NCBI RefSeq assembly: GCF_900182585.1 | Contig: NZ_FXTM01000003.1 | Coordinates: 1 to 64,000 of the forward strand | Direction of reading: 5' to 3' | Length of the DNA: 64,000 nt | Source: Balnearium lithotrophicum | Lineage (GTDB): Bacteria; Aquificota; Aquificia; Desulfurobacteriales; Desulfurobacteriaceae | In this document: in pieces, positions 7,815-16,264 of the stretch | Layout: each line of letters begins with the position of its first letter | Numbering within the stretch: the first letter of the stretch is position 1 | Program-made: the position numbers and the translations under genes | The notes under the pieces: model-generated | What the model was told of the DNA's origin: nothing | Databases searched by the model: none | What the model saw: the letters and a program-made list of their open reading frames with translations, nothing else

Positions 7815-8496
7815 GGAAAATTTTGAAAAAATTAAGGAAAAAATTGAAAAAAGCTGTTTGAGAGTAGGAAGGAGTCCTGAGGAAGTTAAGATTCTTGCTG
7901 CTACAAAGACAAGAACCCCCGACGAAATTAGAGAGGCTTACGAAGCAGGAGTTAGACTTTTTGGGGAAAACAGAGTTCAGGAGGCAAGGGAGAAGATTCC
8001 TGAACTTAAGGACTTAAGAGATGCAGAGTGGCACATGATAGGCCATCTTCAAACAAACAAGGTAAAGTATGCAGTAGAGCTCTTTAACTGGATTGAAACG
8101 ATAGATAGAAGGGAGCTTGTTGACGAAATCGTTAAAAGATTGGAGAAAAAGGGATTAGAGAGGATAAAGGGACTAATTGAAGTAAAACTCTCTCCTGAGG
8201 AGTCAAAGCACGGCTGTTCTCCAGAGAAGGTTGAGGAGCTCCTTTCCTACACTTTAGAGTTTCCACAGATAGAAATTTTAGGTTTTATGACAGTTCCTCC
8301 CTACCTTGAAAATTTGGAGGAGGTTAGACCTTACTTTAGGAAGTTAAGGGAAATTAGGGATAAGATGGAAGAAGTGTTTGGCAGGAAATTTCCGGAGCTC
8401 TCCATGGGAATGTCCCACGACTTTACAGTCGCAGTTGAAGAGGGAGCAACAATTGTTAGGATAGGAACGGCACTATTTGGAGAAAGGAAATACTAA
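7807..8496 (+). CDS. yggS: PLP homeostasis protein, YggS/PROSC family
   Basis: A single-domain PLP-binding TIM barrel, related to the N-terminal half of alanine racemase, that buffers pyridoxal phosphate rather than acting as a known enzyme. ILAATKTRTPDEI carries the Schiff-base lysine, followed by FGENRVQEAREKIPEL, EWHMIGHLQTNKVKY, and GMSHDFTVAVEEGATIVRIG near the end, all family signatures. I choose ATG 7807 (MIRENFEKI), overlapping the previous stop; an upstream in-frame ATG would add 15 untypical residues. Length is 229 residues, as usual. Confidence 0.92.
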   Translation: MIRENFEKIKEKIEKSCLRVGRSPEEVKILAATKTRTPDEIREAYEAGVRLFGENRVQEAREKIPELKDLRDAEWHMIGHLQTNKVKYAVELFNWIETIDRRELVDEIVKRLEKKGLERIKGLIEVKLSPEESKHGCSPEKVEELLSYTLEFPQIEILGFMTVPPYLENLEEVRPYFRKLREIRDKMEEVFGRKFPELSMGMSHDFTVAVEEGATIVRIGTALFGERKY

Positions 8497-8508
8497 TTGG
8501 AGGATAGT

Positions 8509-9513
8509 ATGAAGAAAGAGTTAATAGTTTACGTTAAAAGTCCTGAGAATAAAAAGGTTGTAACCGCTGCACTTGAATCTGGAGTCAGTGCAATTCTCCT
8601 TGATAAGCCTGAAAGTAAGAAGGTTAAATCCCTTGCAAAAGTTAAAACGATTGCTCCAGATGGGGACTACAAGTTGGGAGAGGAGTTTGTAATTGTTGAG
8701 ATAAGGGGAAAGGAGGATGAAGAGAGGGCTGCAGAGCTCCTTAAAAAGGGAAAGAAGGTTATAGTTAAGACTACGGACTGGACGATTATTCCCCTTGAAA
8801 ACCTCTTAGCCCAGGGAGATGAGGTTTACGCCTGGGTTAGAAATTCTAAAGAGGCTGAAACTGCAATAACGATTTTGGAGAAGGGGGTTAAAGGAGTAGT
8901 CCTTGACACAGAGGATGTAAATGAAATTAAGGCTACCGGAGAAGCAATAAGTTTAGTAGGGGAGAACGTTAAGTTAGAAGTTGCAAGGATAAAGAGGGTT
9001 AAACCGATAGGAATGTGCGACAGGGTCTGTATAGACACCTGTTCAAACATGAAGAGGGGTGAGGGAGCTCTTGTTGGAAATTCCTCTGCAGGAATGTTCT
9101 TAGTTCACGCAGAAACGGAGTCAAATCCTTACGTTGCTGCAAGGCCTTTCAGGGTTAACGCAGGCGCAGTTCACATGTACGTAAGGCTTCCGGGAGGAAG
9201 AACCAAGTACTTGGCCGAAATAGAGAGCGGTGATGAAATTATGATTTACAACTACAAGGGAGAGGGAAGGATTGCCTATGTAGGTAGAGCAAAGGTTGAA
9301 AGGAGACCTATGCTCCTCATTGAGGCTGAAACTGAGGATGGAAAGAAAGTAAGTGGAATACTCCAAAATGCGGAAACCATAAGATTAACCTCCCCTAAAG
9401 GTGAACCGATTTCCGTTGTTGACCTAAAGGAGGGGGATGAAGTTTTGGTTTACACTGAGGAGCCGGGAAGACACTTTGGAATGAAGGTTAAGGAAACGAT
9501 TGTTGAAAAGTAG
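8509..9513 (+). CDS. 3-dehydroquinate synthase II (archaeal-type)
   Basis: This family makes 3-dehydroquinate from 2-amino-3,7-dideoxy-D-threo-hept-6-ulosonate in the archaeal entry to aromatic amino acids. Family signatures include GMCDRVCIDTCSNMKRGEG, LVGNSSAGMFLVHAE, YVAARPFRVNAGAVHMYV and RRPMLLIEAE. Length is 334 residues from ATG 8509, chosen over an upstream TTG because GGAGG (8499-8503) sits five bases before it. Most bacteria use the unrelated AroB. Whether this strain also has AroB, or an ADH synthase, cannot be told here. It is embedded between yggS and a small unknown in one operon. Confidence 0.88.
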   Translation: MKKELIVYVKSPENKKVVTAALESGVSAILLDKPESKKVKSLAKVKTIAPDGDYKLGEEFVIVEIRGKEDEERAAELLKKGKKVIVKTTDWTIIPLENLLAQGDEVYAWVRNSKEAETAITILEKGVKGVVLDTEDVNEIKATGEAISLVGENVKLEVARIKRVKPIGMCDRVCIDTCSNMKRGEGALVGNSSAGMFLVHAETESNPYVAARPFRVNAGAVHMYVRLPGGRTKYLAEIESGDEIMIYNYKGEGRIAYVGRAKVERRPMLLIEAETEDGKKVSGILQNAETIRLTSPKGEPISVVDLKEGDEVLVYTEEPGRHFGMKVKETIVEK

Positions 9514-9521
9514 GGGGAATT

Positions 9522-9833
9522 ATGGGAGATGAGTTCTTTAGGGAGTTGATGGCGGATGCCCTTGGAAAGTCGCCTGAGGAGCTATCTGAACTTTTAGGAG
9601 AAAATCCAAAAGTTTGCGACGTTTTTGTCCAGAGAGTTTACTTGGACGACTCCCTTCAAAAGTTTGAGTGGGGAGTTTCGGTTGTAAGGTTAAACGGAGA
9701 TGATATTGAGGAGGCCTCGACCTACGGGGTCTTCCACAGGTGGAGTTTGGCAAGGAAGTACGGAAGGGCTCTAAAGGAGTTCTTTGAAAGTAAAGGTTAC
9801 GAAACTCACTTAAAAGGGGAGCTTGGAGAATGA
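9522..9833 (+). CDS. Conserved-looking small protein, unknown
   Basis: 103 residues, acidic, predicted soluble. The start ATG 9522 follows GGGGGA, 8 bases after the previous stop, and its stop overlaps the hldD start, so translation is likely coupled. The central part (VFVQRVYLDDSLQKFEWGV) looks like beta strands and the end (YGVFHRWSLARKYGRALKE) like an amphipathic helix. I recognise no domain. Codon use and tight spacing argue that it is real. Confidence 0.7.
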   Translation: MGDEFFRELMADALGKSPEELSELLGENPKVCDVFVQRVYLDDSLQKFEWGVSVVRLNGDDIEEASTYGVFHRWSLARKYGRALKEFFESKGYETHLKGELGE

Positions 9834-10774
9834 GGGTTCTTGTTACGGGAGGAGCCGGCTTTGTAGGTTCAAACTTGGTTTTGGAGCTCCAAAAAAGATT
9901 CCCTGACTGGGAAGTTTTTGTCCTTGACGACTTCTCTTCCGGTTACTTTAAAAACTTGGTTGACTTTAGAGGGGAAACGATAACAGGTTCAATAACTGAG
10001 AGGGAAACTGTAGAAAGGTTGAAGAAGTACAGGTTTGATGTAATCTTCCATCAGGCTGCAAACGTCGATACAACAGATACAAACCAGAGAAGAATGATGG
10101 AAGTTAACTGTGAGGCCTTTAAGGAGCTCCTCGAAGTTGTAAGGGAGTCCAAGGGGAGGATAGTCTACGCCTCATCAGCTGCCGTTTACGGAAATACTCC
10201 TCCTCCCATGAAGGTAAATGAGGGACTAAAGCCTGAAAACGTCTACGGTTTTTCAAAGCTCTCTATGGACATGTACTCTTACAGGTTTATGAGGGAAAAC
10301 CCAACCGTTCCCGTTGTAGGGCTCAGATACTTCAACGTTTACGGTCCAAGGGAAACCCATAAGGGGAAAATGGCAAGTATGGTTCTCCAGCTTACAGTCC
10401 AGATACTAAAGGGGAAAAGACCGAGGCTGTTTAAGTGGGGAGAACAGAAGAGGGATTTTGTTTACGTTATGGACTGCGTTGAGGCAAACATAAGGGGAGC
10501 ATTTTCTGAAAGGAGTGGAATTGTTAACGTTGGAACGGGAAGGGCAAGAAGTTTTAACGAAGTAGTAGAAATAATAAAGAAAACATTAGGCGTTGATGCT
10601 GAGACTGAGTACTTTGATAACCCCTACGACTTCTATCAAAACTATACAGAGGCCGATTTAACAGAGACGAAGGAGATATTGGGCTGGTATCCTCAAACTC
10701 AGATAGAGGAGGGAATTCCCCTCTACGTTCAGTGGATAAAGGAAAACGTCAATTGGGAAAAGCTCCCATACTGA
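9830..10774 (+). CDS. hldD: ADP-L-glycero-D-manno-heptose-6-epimerase
   Basis: An extended short-chain dehydrogenase that epimerises ADP-heptose for the LPS inner core, using NADP(H). The dinucleotide site is MRVLVTGGAGFVGSNL, the active site has SSAAVYG and the YGFSK tyrosine-lysine pair, and LRYFNVYGPRETHKGKMASM is the signature that separates HldD from UDP-glucose epimerases. 314 residues, normal length. It ends the operon; together with lpxC it indicates a heptose-containing LPS. A UDP-sugar epimerase is the alternative, but the GPRETHKGKMASM motif favours HldD. Confidence 0.88.
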   Translation: MRVLVTGGAGFVGSNLVLELQKRFPDWEVFVLDDFSSGYFKNLVDFRGETITGSITERETVERLKKYRFDVIFHQAANVDTTDTNQRRMMEVNCEAFKELLEVVRESKGRIVYASSAAVYGNTPPPMKVNEGLKPENVYGFSKLSMDMYSYRFMRENPTVPVVGLRYFNVYGPRETHKGKMASMVLQLTVQILKGKRPRLFKWGEQKRDFVYVMDCVEANIRGAFSERSGIVNVGTGRARSFNEVVEIIKKTLGVDAETEYFDNPYDFYQNYTEADLTETKEILGWYPQTQIEEGIPLYVQWIKENVNWEKLPY

Positions 10775-10860
10775 GGGAGCTCCCCTTCTCTTTCTACAAG
10801 AGTTAAATCTTAAGTAAGAATACTTTATATCAAAAAGATTAAAAAGAAATTTTAGAAAAG

Positions 10861-10907
10861 TTGACAAAATTCTGAAACAGAATTAACTTCATTTTTAGAA
10901 GTTAATT
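10861..10907 (+). promoter_or_regulatory. hspR-clp promoter with two palindromes
   Basis: TTGACA (10861-10866) is followed 17 bases on by TAACTT (10884-10889). Between them lies a perfect palindrome, AATTCTG-AAA-CAGAATT (10868-10884). Directly after it is a second, larger perfect repeat, AATTAACTTC-N7-GAAGTTAATT (10881-10907), ending at the ribosome binding site. The arms and 7-base spacer recall the geometry of the HspR HAIR element, but the arm sequence differs from the published CTTGAGT-N7-ACTCAAG. Autoregulation by HspR is inference. Confidence 0.6.
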
Positions 10908-10920
10908 GGAGGGTGGAACT

Positions 10921-11292
10921 GTGATTGATAAGGATACTCCCGTTTACATGATAAGTGTTGTTGCAAAAATTGCTGGTGTCCACCCCCAGACTCTCAGGTT
11001 TTACGAAAACGAAGGTCTCATAAAACCCTCAAGAACCGAGGGAAAAACGAGACTCTACTCTGAAAGGGACCTGTTAAGGATAAAGAGAATTGTTTCTCTT
11101 ACCCGTAAAAAGGGCGTTAACGTTGCAGGAACCCATCTAATACTAAATCTTGAGGACGATTTAGAAAACCTATTTAACGAAATTTCCAAGAGGATTGATG
11201 AGGAAACAAAAAAGCTCCTCATATCAATCTTAGAGGAGCTCAACTTCAGTGAGCTTGATAAGGAGAGAATTTTAGAAATCCTAAAAAAATAG
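10921..11292 (+). CDS. hspR: MerR-family heat shock regulator, HspR-like
   Basis: A MerR-type helix-turn-helix repressor of chaperone genes. [21 protein letters not shown] and then [20 protein letters not shown] are the HspR/MerR DNA-binding signature; the C-terminal half is a helical dimerisation region ([19 protein letters not shown]). I choose GTG 10921, eight bases after GGAGG, over the upstream TTG; this gives 123 residues. It lies 13 bases upstream of the Clp gene with two palindromes before it, the usual arrangement for an autoregulated hspR-chaperone operon. Confidence 0.9.
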   Translation: MIDKDTPVYMISVVAKIAGVHPQTLRFYENEGLIKPSRTEGKTRLYSERDLLRIKRIVSLTRKKGVNVAGTHLILNLEDDLENLFNEISKRIDEETKKLLISILEELNFSELDKERILEILKK

Positions 11293-11305
11293 AAGGAGGG
11301 AAGAG

Positions 11306-13849
11306 ATGAACATCTGGGACGTTTTAAGTGGAAGGGCAAAGGATGCAGTTTTGCTCTCCCAGGAGATTGCAAGGCAGTTAGGCGATAGGTACGTAGATAC
11401 TGAGCACCTCTTACTTGCAATGGTTGAACTTCCAGGTTCACCTATACTTGACATTTTCACACTTGCAGGATTTGACCCTGTAAGGGCTAAAAAGTTCATC
11501 AGGGAGCAGGTAGACAGGGTTGGAAGACTCGGAATCCCAAGTTCCAGATACATGGAACATGAGGAAATTTACATAACTCCTACCCTCAAAAAGGTCTTTG
11601 ATGCTTCGTTAGACATTGCCCGTCAGATGAAGGCAAGGAGTATTGACTTAGAACACCTGTTCTTGGCATTCTACGAAGTTCCTGAAGGAATGGCCTACAG
11701 AATTCTCATCAAATTTGGACTTGAAAAGGACGAGGCCGTTAGAGCTGTTAAGAAGTACAGGGAAGGAAGAGCAAAAGTATCCCGTGAGATTGGAGCAAAG
11801 GCTAAGGGAGGAGGAAGGCAGGTTCCAGAGGTTCTCAGGAAGTACGGAATCGACCTTACAGGTTTAGCAGAGGAAGGGAAGTTAGACCCAGTTATCGATA
11901 GGGAAAATGAAATCAAGAGGGTTATCCAGATTCTCTCCCGTAGAACAAAGAACAACCCTGTCTTAGTTGGTCCTGCAGGTGTTGGTAAAACCGCAATTGT
12001 TGAGGGTGTTGCTCAGAAGATTGCAAACGGTGAGGTTCCGGAAAACTTAAAGGATAAGAGGATAGTTGCCCTTGATATGGCAGCCCTTGTTGCTGGAACG
12101 AAGTACAGAGGTGAGTTTGAGGAAAGACTAAAACAGGTTCTTGATGCCGTTAAGGAGGAAGGAAACATCATTCTCTTCATTGATGAGCTCCATACCGTTG
12201 TTGGAGCTGGAGCAGCTGAAGGTTCAATGGATGCTGCCAACATCATGAAACCTGCACTTGCCCGTGGAGAGTTTAGAGTTATTGGAGCTACAACTGCAGA
12301 CGAGTATAGAAAGTACATTGAGAAGGATCCGGCACTTGAGAGGCGTTTTGCTCCTGTTTGGGTAGGCGAGCCCGACATTGATACCGCAATACTCATGCTT
12401 AAAGGTCTAAGGCCAAAGCTCGAGGAGCACCACAGGGTAAAAATTACTGATGAAGCTATAGAGGCAGCAGTTAAACTCTCCAAAAAGTACATTCAGGGAA
12501 GATACCTACCCGACAAGGCAATTGATGTCCTTGACGAAGCTTGTGCAAGGAAAAAGATTGAGGCTACTTACAGCTCTCCAGAGCTCTCCGAGTTAAAGGA
12601 TAAGCTCCACGCTTTAAGGGCTGAGCTCGATGAAGCCGTTAAGAACGAGGAGTTTGACAAGGCTGCCAAGCTCAAGAAGGAGATTAAGGACATTGAGGAA
12701 AAAATTAAGGAGCTTGAGAAGAAGATAGAAAAGAGAAGTGAAGAGGGAGAAGTTCCCGTTGTAACGGCTGAGGACGTTGCTGAAGTTATATCTGAAATGA
12801 CAGGAATTCCGACCTCCAAGCTTCAGGAGGAGGAAGTTCAGAAACTCCTCAGAATGGAGGAGGAGCTCCACAAGAGGGTAATTGGTCAGGAGAGGGCTAT
12901 CAAAGCAGTTTCTGAGGCAATTAGGAGGGCAAGGGCAGGACTTCAGCCTGCACACAGACCACTTGGAAGCTTCCTCTTTCTTGGACCTACCGGGGTAGGT
13001 AAGACAGAACTTGCAAAGGCCCTTGCAGAGTACCTATTCGGTGATGAGAGTGCAATCATCAGGCTTGATATGTCTGAATACATGGAGAAACATGCCGTTT
13101 CCAAACTCATAGGAGCTCCTCCAGGATACGTAGGATACGAGGAGGGAGGTCAGCTAACAGAGGCCGTTAGGAGGAAGCCTTACAGCGTAATTCTCCTTGA
13201 CGAGATTGAAAAGGCACATCCTGACGTATTCAACATTCTACTCCAGATTCTTGACGATGGAAGGCTTACAGATGCCAAGGGTAGGACTGTTGACTTCAGC
13301 AACACTGTGATAATCATGACGAGTAACGTGGGTTCTGAGTACCTCATGAACCTCTCCAAGGAGGAGTTTGAGAAGAACTACGATAAGATTAAAGAGCAGA
13401 TAATGAACCAGCTGAAGGCAAGGTTCAGGCCCGAATTCCTCAACAGGATTGACGAGATTATCATCTTCCATCCGTTAAGTGAAGAGGAGATTAAGAAGAT
13501 TGTTGATATTCTCATTGATAGGCTCAACAAAAGACTTGAGGAGAGGGGAATTAAGGTTGAGCTTACAGAAGCTGCTAAGAGCGAACTTGCTAAAAGAGGT
13601 TACGTTCCTGAGTTTGGTGCAAGGCCTTTGAGGAGGACAATTCAGAGGGAGATTGAAACTCCGTTGTCCGTGAAGATTCTTGAGGGAAGCGTTAAGGAGG
13701 GAGATACAGTAGTAGTTGACTACGACAAGGATAAGGGTGAGTTTACCTTTGAGGTTAGGAAAGAGGAGCTCCCTCCAAAGAGTGCCGAAATCAAGACTGC
13801 CGAAGAGGAGAAAAAGGAAGAAACTAAGGAAGAAAACAAAGAGGAGTAA
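11306..13849 (+). CDS. Clp/Hsp100 AAA+ unfoldase (ClpB/ClpC-type)
   Basis: 847 residues with an N-terminal double Clp-N repeat (1-150), first AAA+ module with Walker A GPAGVGKT (222-229) and Walker [10 protein letters not shown], a short coiled middle region (about 418-478), and a second AAA+ module with GPTGVGKTE (about 559) and [15 protein letters not shown]. The pore loop GYVGYEEGG is present. The short middle domain resembles ClpC, but the hydrophobic ClpP-docking tripeptide expected near residues 675-695 is not seen, as in ClpB. So it may act as a disaggregase. The C-terminus is a Lys/Glu-rich tail. Cotranscribed with hspR and ended by a strong terminator. Confidence 0.9.
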   Translation: MNIWDVLSGRAKDAVLLSQEIARQLGDRYVDTEHLLLAMVELPGSPILDIFTLAGFDPVRAKKFIREQVDRVGRLGIPSSRYMEHEEIYITPTLKKVFDASLDIARQMKARSIDLEHLFLAFYEVPEGMAYRILIKFGLEKDEAVRAVKKYREGRAKVSREIGAKAKGGGRQVPEVLRKYGIDLTGLAEEGKLDPVIDRENEIKRVIQILSRRTKNNPVLVGPAGVGKTAIVEGVAQKIANGEVPENLKDKRIVALDMAALVAGTKYRGEFEERLKQVLDAVKEEGNIILFIDELHTVVGAGAAEGSMDAANIMKPALARGEFRVIGATTADEYRKYIEKDPALERRFAPVWVGEPDIDTAILMLKGLRPKLEEHHRVKITDEAIEAAVKLSKKYIQGRYLPDKAIDVLDEACARKKIEATYSSPELSELKDKLHALRAELDEAVKNEEFDKAAKLKKEIKDIEEKIKELEKKIEKRSEEGEVPVVTAEDVAEVISEMTGIPTSKLQEEEVQKLLRMEEELHKRVIGQERAIKAVSEAIRRARAGLQPAHRPLGSFLFLGPTGVGKTELAKALAEYLFGDESAIIRLDMSEYMEKHAVSKLIGAPPGYVGYEEGGQLTEAVRRKPYSVILLDEIEKAHPDVFNILLQILDDGRLTDAKGRTVDFSNTVIIMTSNVGSEYLMNLSKEEFEKNYDKIKEQIMNQLKARFRPEFLNRIDEIIIFHPLSEEEIKKIVDILIDRLNKRLEERGIKVELTEAAKSELAKRGYVPEFGARPLRRTIQREIETPLSVKILEGSVKEGDTVVVDYDKDKGEFTFEVRKEELPPKSAEIKTAEEEKKEETKEENKEE

Positions 13850-13852
13850 TTC

Positions 13853-13882
13853 AGGGGGCTTCTGCCCCCTTTAATAATTTTT
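13853..13882 (+). terminator. Terminator of the hspR-clp operon
   Basis: AGGGGGC-TTCT-GCCCCCT (13853-13870) is a perfect 7-bp stem beginning three bases after the clp stop codon, followed by TTAATAATTTTT. It is one of several very similar G5C/GC5 hairpins in the window. Confidence 0.85.
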
Positions 13883-13884
13883 AA

Positions 13885-14088
13885 AAAAAGAAGGATAGAA
13901 AAGAGCTTATAAGAAAGGTTGCCTACAAAATCTGGGAGATTACAGGAAAGGGTGATGAAAGAACTCTTCAAAACTGGCTCGATGCTGAGGATATTGTAAA
14001 CATGGTACTGTCATACTACAAGGAAGATGAAGAGGAAGCAGAATTTGGATGTGGATACCGCCACAGACACCGTTTTAGAGGATATTAG
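13885..14088 (+). pseudogene. DUF2934-like small protein lacking a start codon
   Basis: Codons from 13885 to the TAG at 14086-14088 encode a clear small domain: KELIRKVAYKIWEITGKGDE then RTLQNWLDAEDIVNMVLSYY, then an acidic stretch and a His/Arg tail (GYRHRHRFRGY). The A-Y-x-x-W...G...E-R...NW-L-A-E pattern matches DUF2934 proteins, and the domain is nearly complete. An in-frame TAA lies at 13882-13884 and no ATG, GTG or TTG follows in the first codons, which begin AAA AAG AAG GAT. Either the start was lost, an A-run (7 A) hides an indel, or a rare start such as ATA is used. The 3' end overlaps the convergent Nramp gene by 14 bases. Confidence 0.65.
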
Positions 14089-15286
14089 AGAGCAAGTAAA
14101 CTGTTGCAGAGAAACTTGTTATCAGGGTTAAAAGCAAAAGGACGTTTGTAGGAAGTTTATTTTTTTGTTCACCTAAAATTTTTCTATTATTTCCCAAAAT
14201 TAAGAGGAGAAAGCTCATAACAGGAAGAAGTATTCCATCCAAAACCTGACTGTAGAAGAGAGCATCTACTGCTGATATTGGGGAAAAGTCAATAAAGTCG
14301 CCGATTAAAAGAGAAGATAGGAAAACAAAATAAAATCCCCTTGCATCACTAACTCTGTTTTCAAGACCTTCCCTCCAACCAAATGTATCTGCTACTGCAT
14401 AGGCTGTTGACCCAGCCAAAACAGGCACTGCAAGGAATCCAGATACTAAAACGCCAAGACTGAAAATTAAAAAAGCATACTCTCCAGCTACAGGTTTGAG
14501 GGCAAGAGCAGCATCTGAAATCTCCTCTATGTTCTTCTGGTTGTGGAGCATGACTGCAGATGAGACTATTATTGCATAGGCAATAATATTTGAATATACC
14601 ATTCCTAAGATAGTATCCCACTCTGCCACCTTTGCCTGAGCTACCGTTGCATGTTCTTCCTTTTCCTCCGATGCCTGCCAGAAAATCATGTACGGAGAAA
14701 TTGTCGTCCCTAAAAGACCTAAGGCAGAGAGAAGAAAGGCTATTTTGAAATCTATATGGGGAATAAATGTACTTAGTAAAAGGCTCTTTACATGAGGTTT
14801 TGACATAATCGCTGATAGAATGTAAAGGCTTAAAATACTGGTTAACCCAATGAGAACTTTCTTAACAGTTCTATAACGTTTAAACGTTACTAAATAGGCA
14901 ATCAGAGCTGTTATTGGGACCAAGTAGTAAATGCTTTTAACACCTGTTAGAATCTGAAAAATAGATGCAACTGCCTCTAGATCGGCTCCAATTGTTAATA
15001 TGTTAGCAACCGAGAGTAGAAGAACAATTCCGTACGTAAATTTTTTAGGATAGAACTTACTGAGGATTTCAGGAAGGCTCTTTCCAGTTACTAATGCCAA
15101 CTTTGCTGCAGTATTTTGAACTGCTATCATCATTGGTGTTGAAAGAAGTAAAAGCCATAGCTGAGAAAATCCTGTTGTAGCACCAACTATCGTATAGGTG
15201 AGTATTCCTGCAGGGTCATCTCCTGCCCCACCTGTTATTATCCCAGGCCCTAATTTTTTTAGCCTCTCCTTTACTCTTTCTTTCAA
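14075..15286 (-). CDS. Nramp-family divalent cation transporter, DPAG variant
   Basis: A 403-residue inner-membrane carrier with about eleven hydrophobic segments. The first helix has GPGIITGGAGDDPAGILTY, where classical Nramp proteins have DPGN; the sixth-helix region is LGTTISPYMIFWQASEE, without the usual Met-Pro-His. It therefore belongs to the large DDP(S/A)G branch, whose metal specificity I cannot state (Mn, Fe and Mg are all possible). Start is TTG 15286 after AGGAGA. It is transcribed divergently from the aldolase gene across a 45-base gap with a palindrome. Confidence 0.85.
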   Translation of the reverse strand: MKERVKERLKKLGPGIITGGAGDDPAGILTYTIVGATTGFSQLWLLLLSTPMMIAVQNTAAKLALVTGKSLPEILSKFYPKKFTYGIVLLLSVANILTIGADLEAVASIFQILTGVKSIYYLVPITALIAYLVTFKRYRTVKKVLIGLTSILSLYILSAIMSKPHVKSLLLSTFIPHIDFKIAFLLSALGLLGTTISPYMIFWQASEEKEEHATVAQAKVAEWDTILGMVYSNIIAYAIIVSSAVMLHNQKNIEEISDAALALKPVAGEYAFLIFSLGVLVSGFLAVPVLAGSTAYAVADTFGWREGLENRVSDARGFYFVFLSSLLIGDFIDFSPISAVDALFYSQVLDGILLPVMSFLLLILGNNRKILGEQKNKLPTNVLLLLTLITSFSATVYLLSNIL

Positions 15287-15300
15287 TTATTTTCTCCTAT

Positions 15301-15324
15301 TTGGTATAGTTGTAAATATACAAC
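15301..15324 (+). promoter_or_regulatory. Extended -10 promoter and palindrome before the aldolase gene
   Basis: TTTGGTATAGT (15300-15310) fits an extended -10 box (TGnTATAAT). The perfect palindrome GTTGTA-AATA-TACAAC (15309-15324) overlaps its end and the expected transcription start, a good place for a repressor. It lies between two divergent genes, so either could be the target. The regulator is unknown. Confidence 0.5.
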
Positions 15325-15331
15325 GAAATTC

Positions 15332-16264
15332 ATGGGGGAAGCTGTGGAAAATTTGAGTTTTTCAGTGCCATTAGATGTCCCTGAAGAAAGAAAAGAAGAT
15401 TTCATTAAAAACATGAATGAAATCACAAAAGGAACGGGAAGATTAATGCTGTTTGCAGGAGACCAAAAAGTTGAACACCTAAACGATGACTTCTACGGAG
15501 AGAACATTCCTATTGATGACTCACAGCCGGAGCACCTTTTTAGAGTAGCCTCCATCGCTAAAATTGGAGTTTTTGCAACCCAGCTTGGACTAATAGCAAG
15601 GTATGGGGAAAAGTACCCTAATGTTCCCTATTTGGTGAAAATAAATTCAAAAACAAACTTAACACCTTACGAAATAAGGGACCCTGTAAGCTTAGCCTGG
15701 TACTCCTTTGAGGATGTTGTTGATTTTAAGGAAAAGAGCGGTCTCAAAATCTACGGAATTGGATACACCGTTTATTTAGGAAGCGAGTTTGAACACTTAA
15801 TGTTAAAGGAAGCTGCATCTTTAGTTCATGCAGCTCACAGTGAAGGAATGGTTGCAGTTTTGTGGATGTACCCAAAGGGAAAGGCTATAAAGAACGAACA
15901 CGATCCTCACTTAATAGCAGGTGCGGCCGGCGTTGCAAACTGCCTTGGAGCCGACTTTGTTAAGGTGAAGGTTCCGATTATAAACGGAAAAAAATCTGCA
16001 GAGGCTTTGAGAGAAGCAGTTTTAGCAGCAGGAAATACAGGTGTTCTGTGCGAGGGAGGAAAGAAGGAGAATCCTGAGGAGTTTCTAAGGGAGCTCTACG
16101 AGCAAATTCACATTGGTGGAACCAGAGGAAACGGAACGGGAAGAAACATTCACCAGAATACGATAGAAGATGCCGTTAGAATGGCAAATGCGATATACGC
16201 CATAACCATCGAGAATAAAACAGTTGATGAAGCTTTAACTATTCTTAGAGAATCTCCTGTTTAG
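15332..16264 (+). CDS. Class I aldolase, DhnA/FbaB-like (fructose-bisphosphate aldolase)
   Basis: A Schiff-base TIM-barrel aldolase of the DeoC/DhnA superfamily, most likely fructose-1,6-bisphosphate aldolase for gluconeogenesis. LMLFAGDQKVEHLNDDF matches the 'DQGVEH' block of FbaB, followed by PYLVKINSKTNLTP, TVYLGSEFEHLMLKEA and LGADFVKVKVP, where the central lysine should form the Schiff base; GGTRGNGTGRNIHQ is the phosphate loop region. 310 residues from ATG 15332, which lacks a ribosome binding site; GTG 15344 behind GGGGGA is an alternative start. A related aldolase role in the archaeal shikimate entry is possible but less likely. Confidence 0.82.
   Translation: MGEAVENLSFSVPLDVPEERKEDFIKNMNEITKGTGRLMLFAGDQKVEHLNDDFYGENIPIDDSQPEHLFRVASIAKIGVFATQLGLIARYGEKYPNVPYLVKINSKTNLTPYEIRDPVSLAWYSFEDVVDFKEKSGLKIYGIGYTVYLGSEFEHLMLKEAASLVHAAHSEGMVAVLWMYPKGKAIKNEHDPHLIAGAAGVANCLGADFVKVKVPIINGKKSAEALREAVLAAGNTGVLCEGGKKENPEEFLRELYEQIHIGGTRGNGTGRNIHQNTIEDAVRMANAIYAITIENKTVDEALTILRESPV

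Noticed and set aside
10868-10884. Classic HAIR or CIRCE heat-shock element upstream of hspR
   Set aside because: Neither CTTGAGT-N7-ACTCAAG nor TTAGCACTC-N9-GAGTGCTAA is present; the palindromes seen have different arms.
12013-12492. Long minus-strand frames inside clp and other large genes
   Set aside because: They mirror the codon pattern of the sense gene (Ser/Leu/Phe-rich shadows), without ribosome binding sites or domains.
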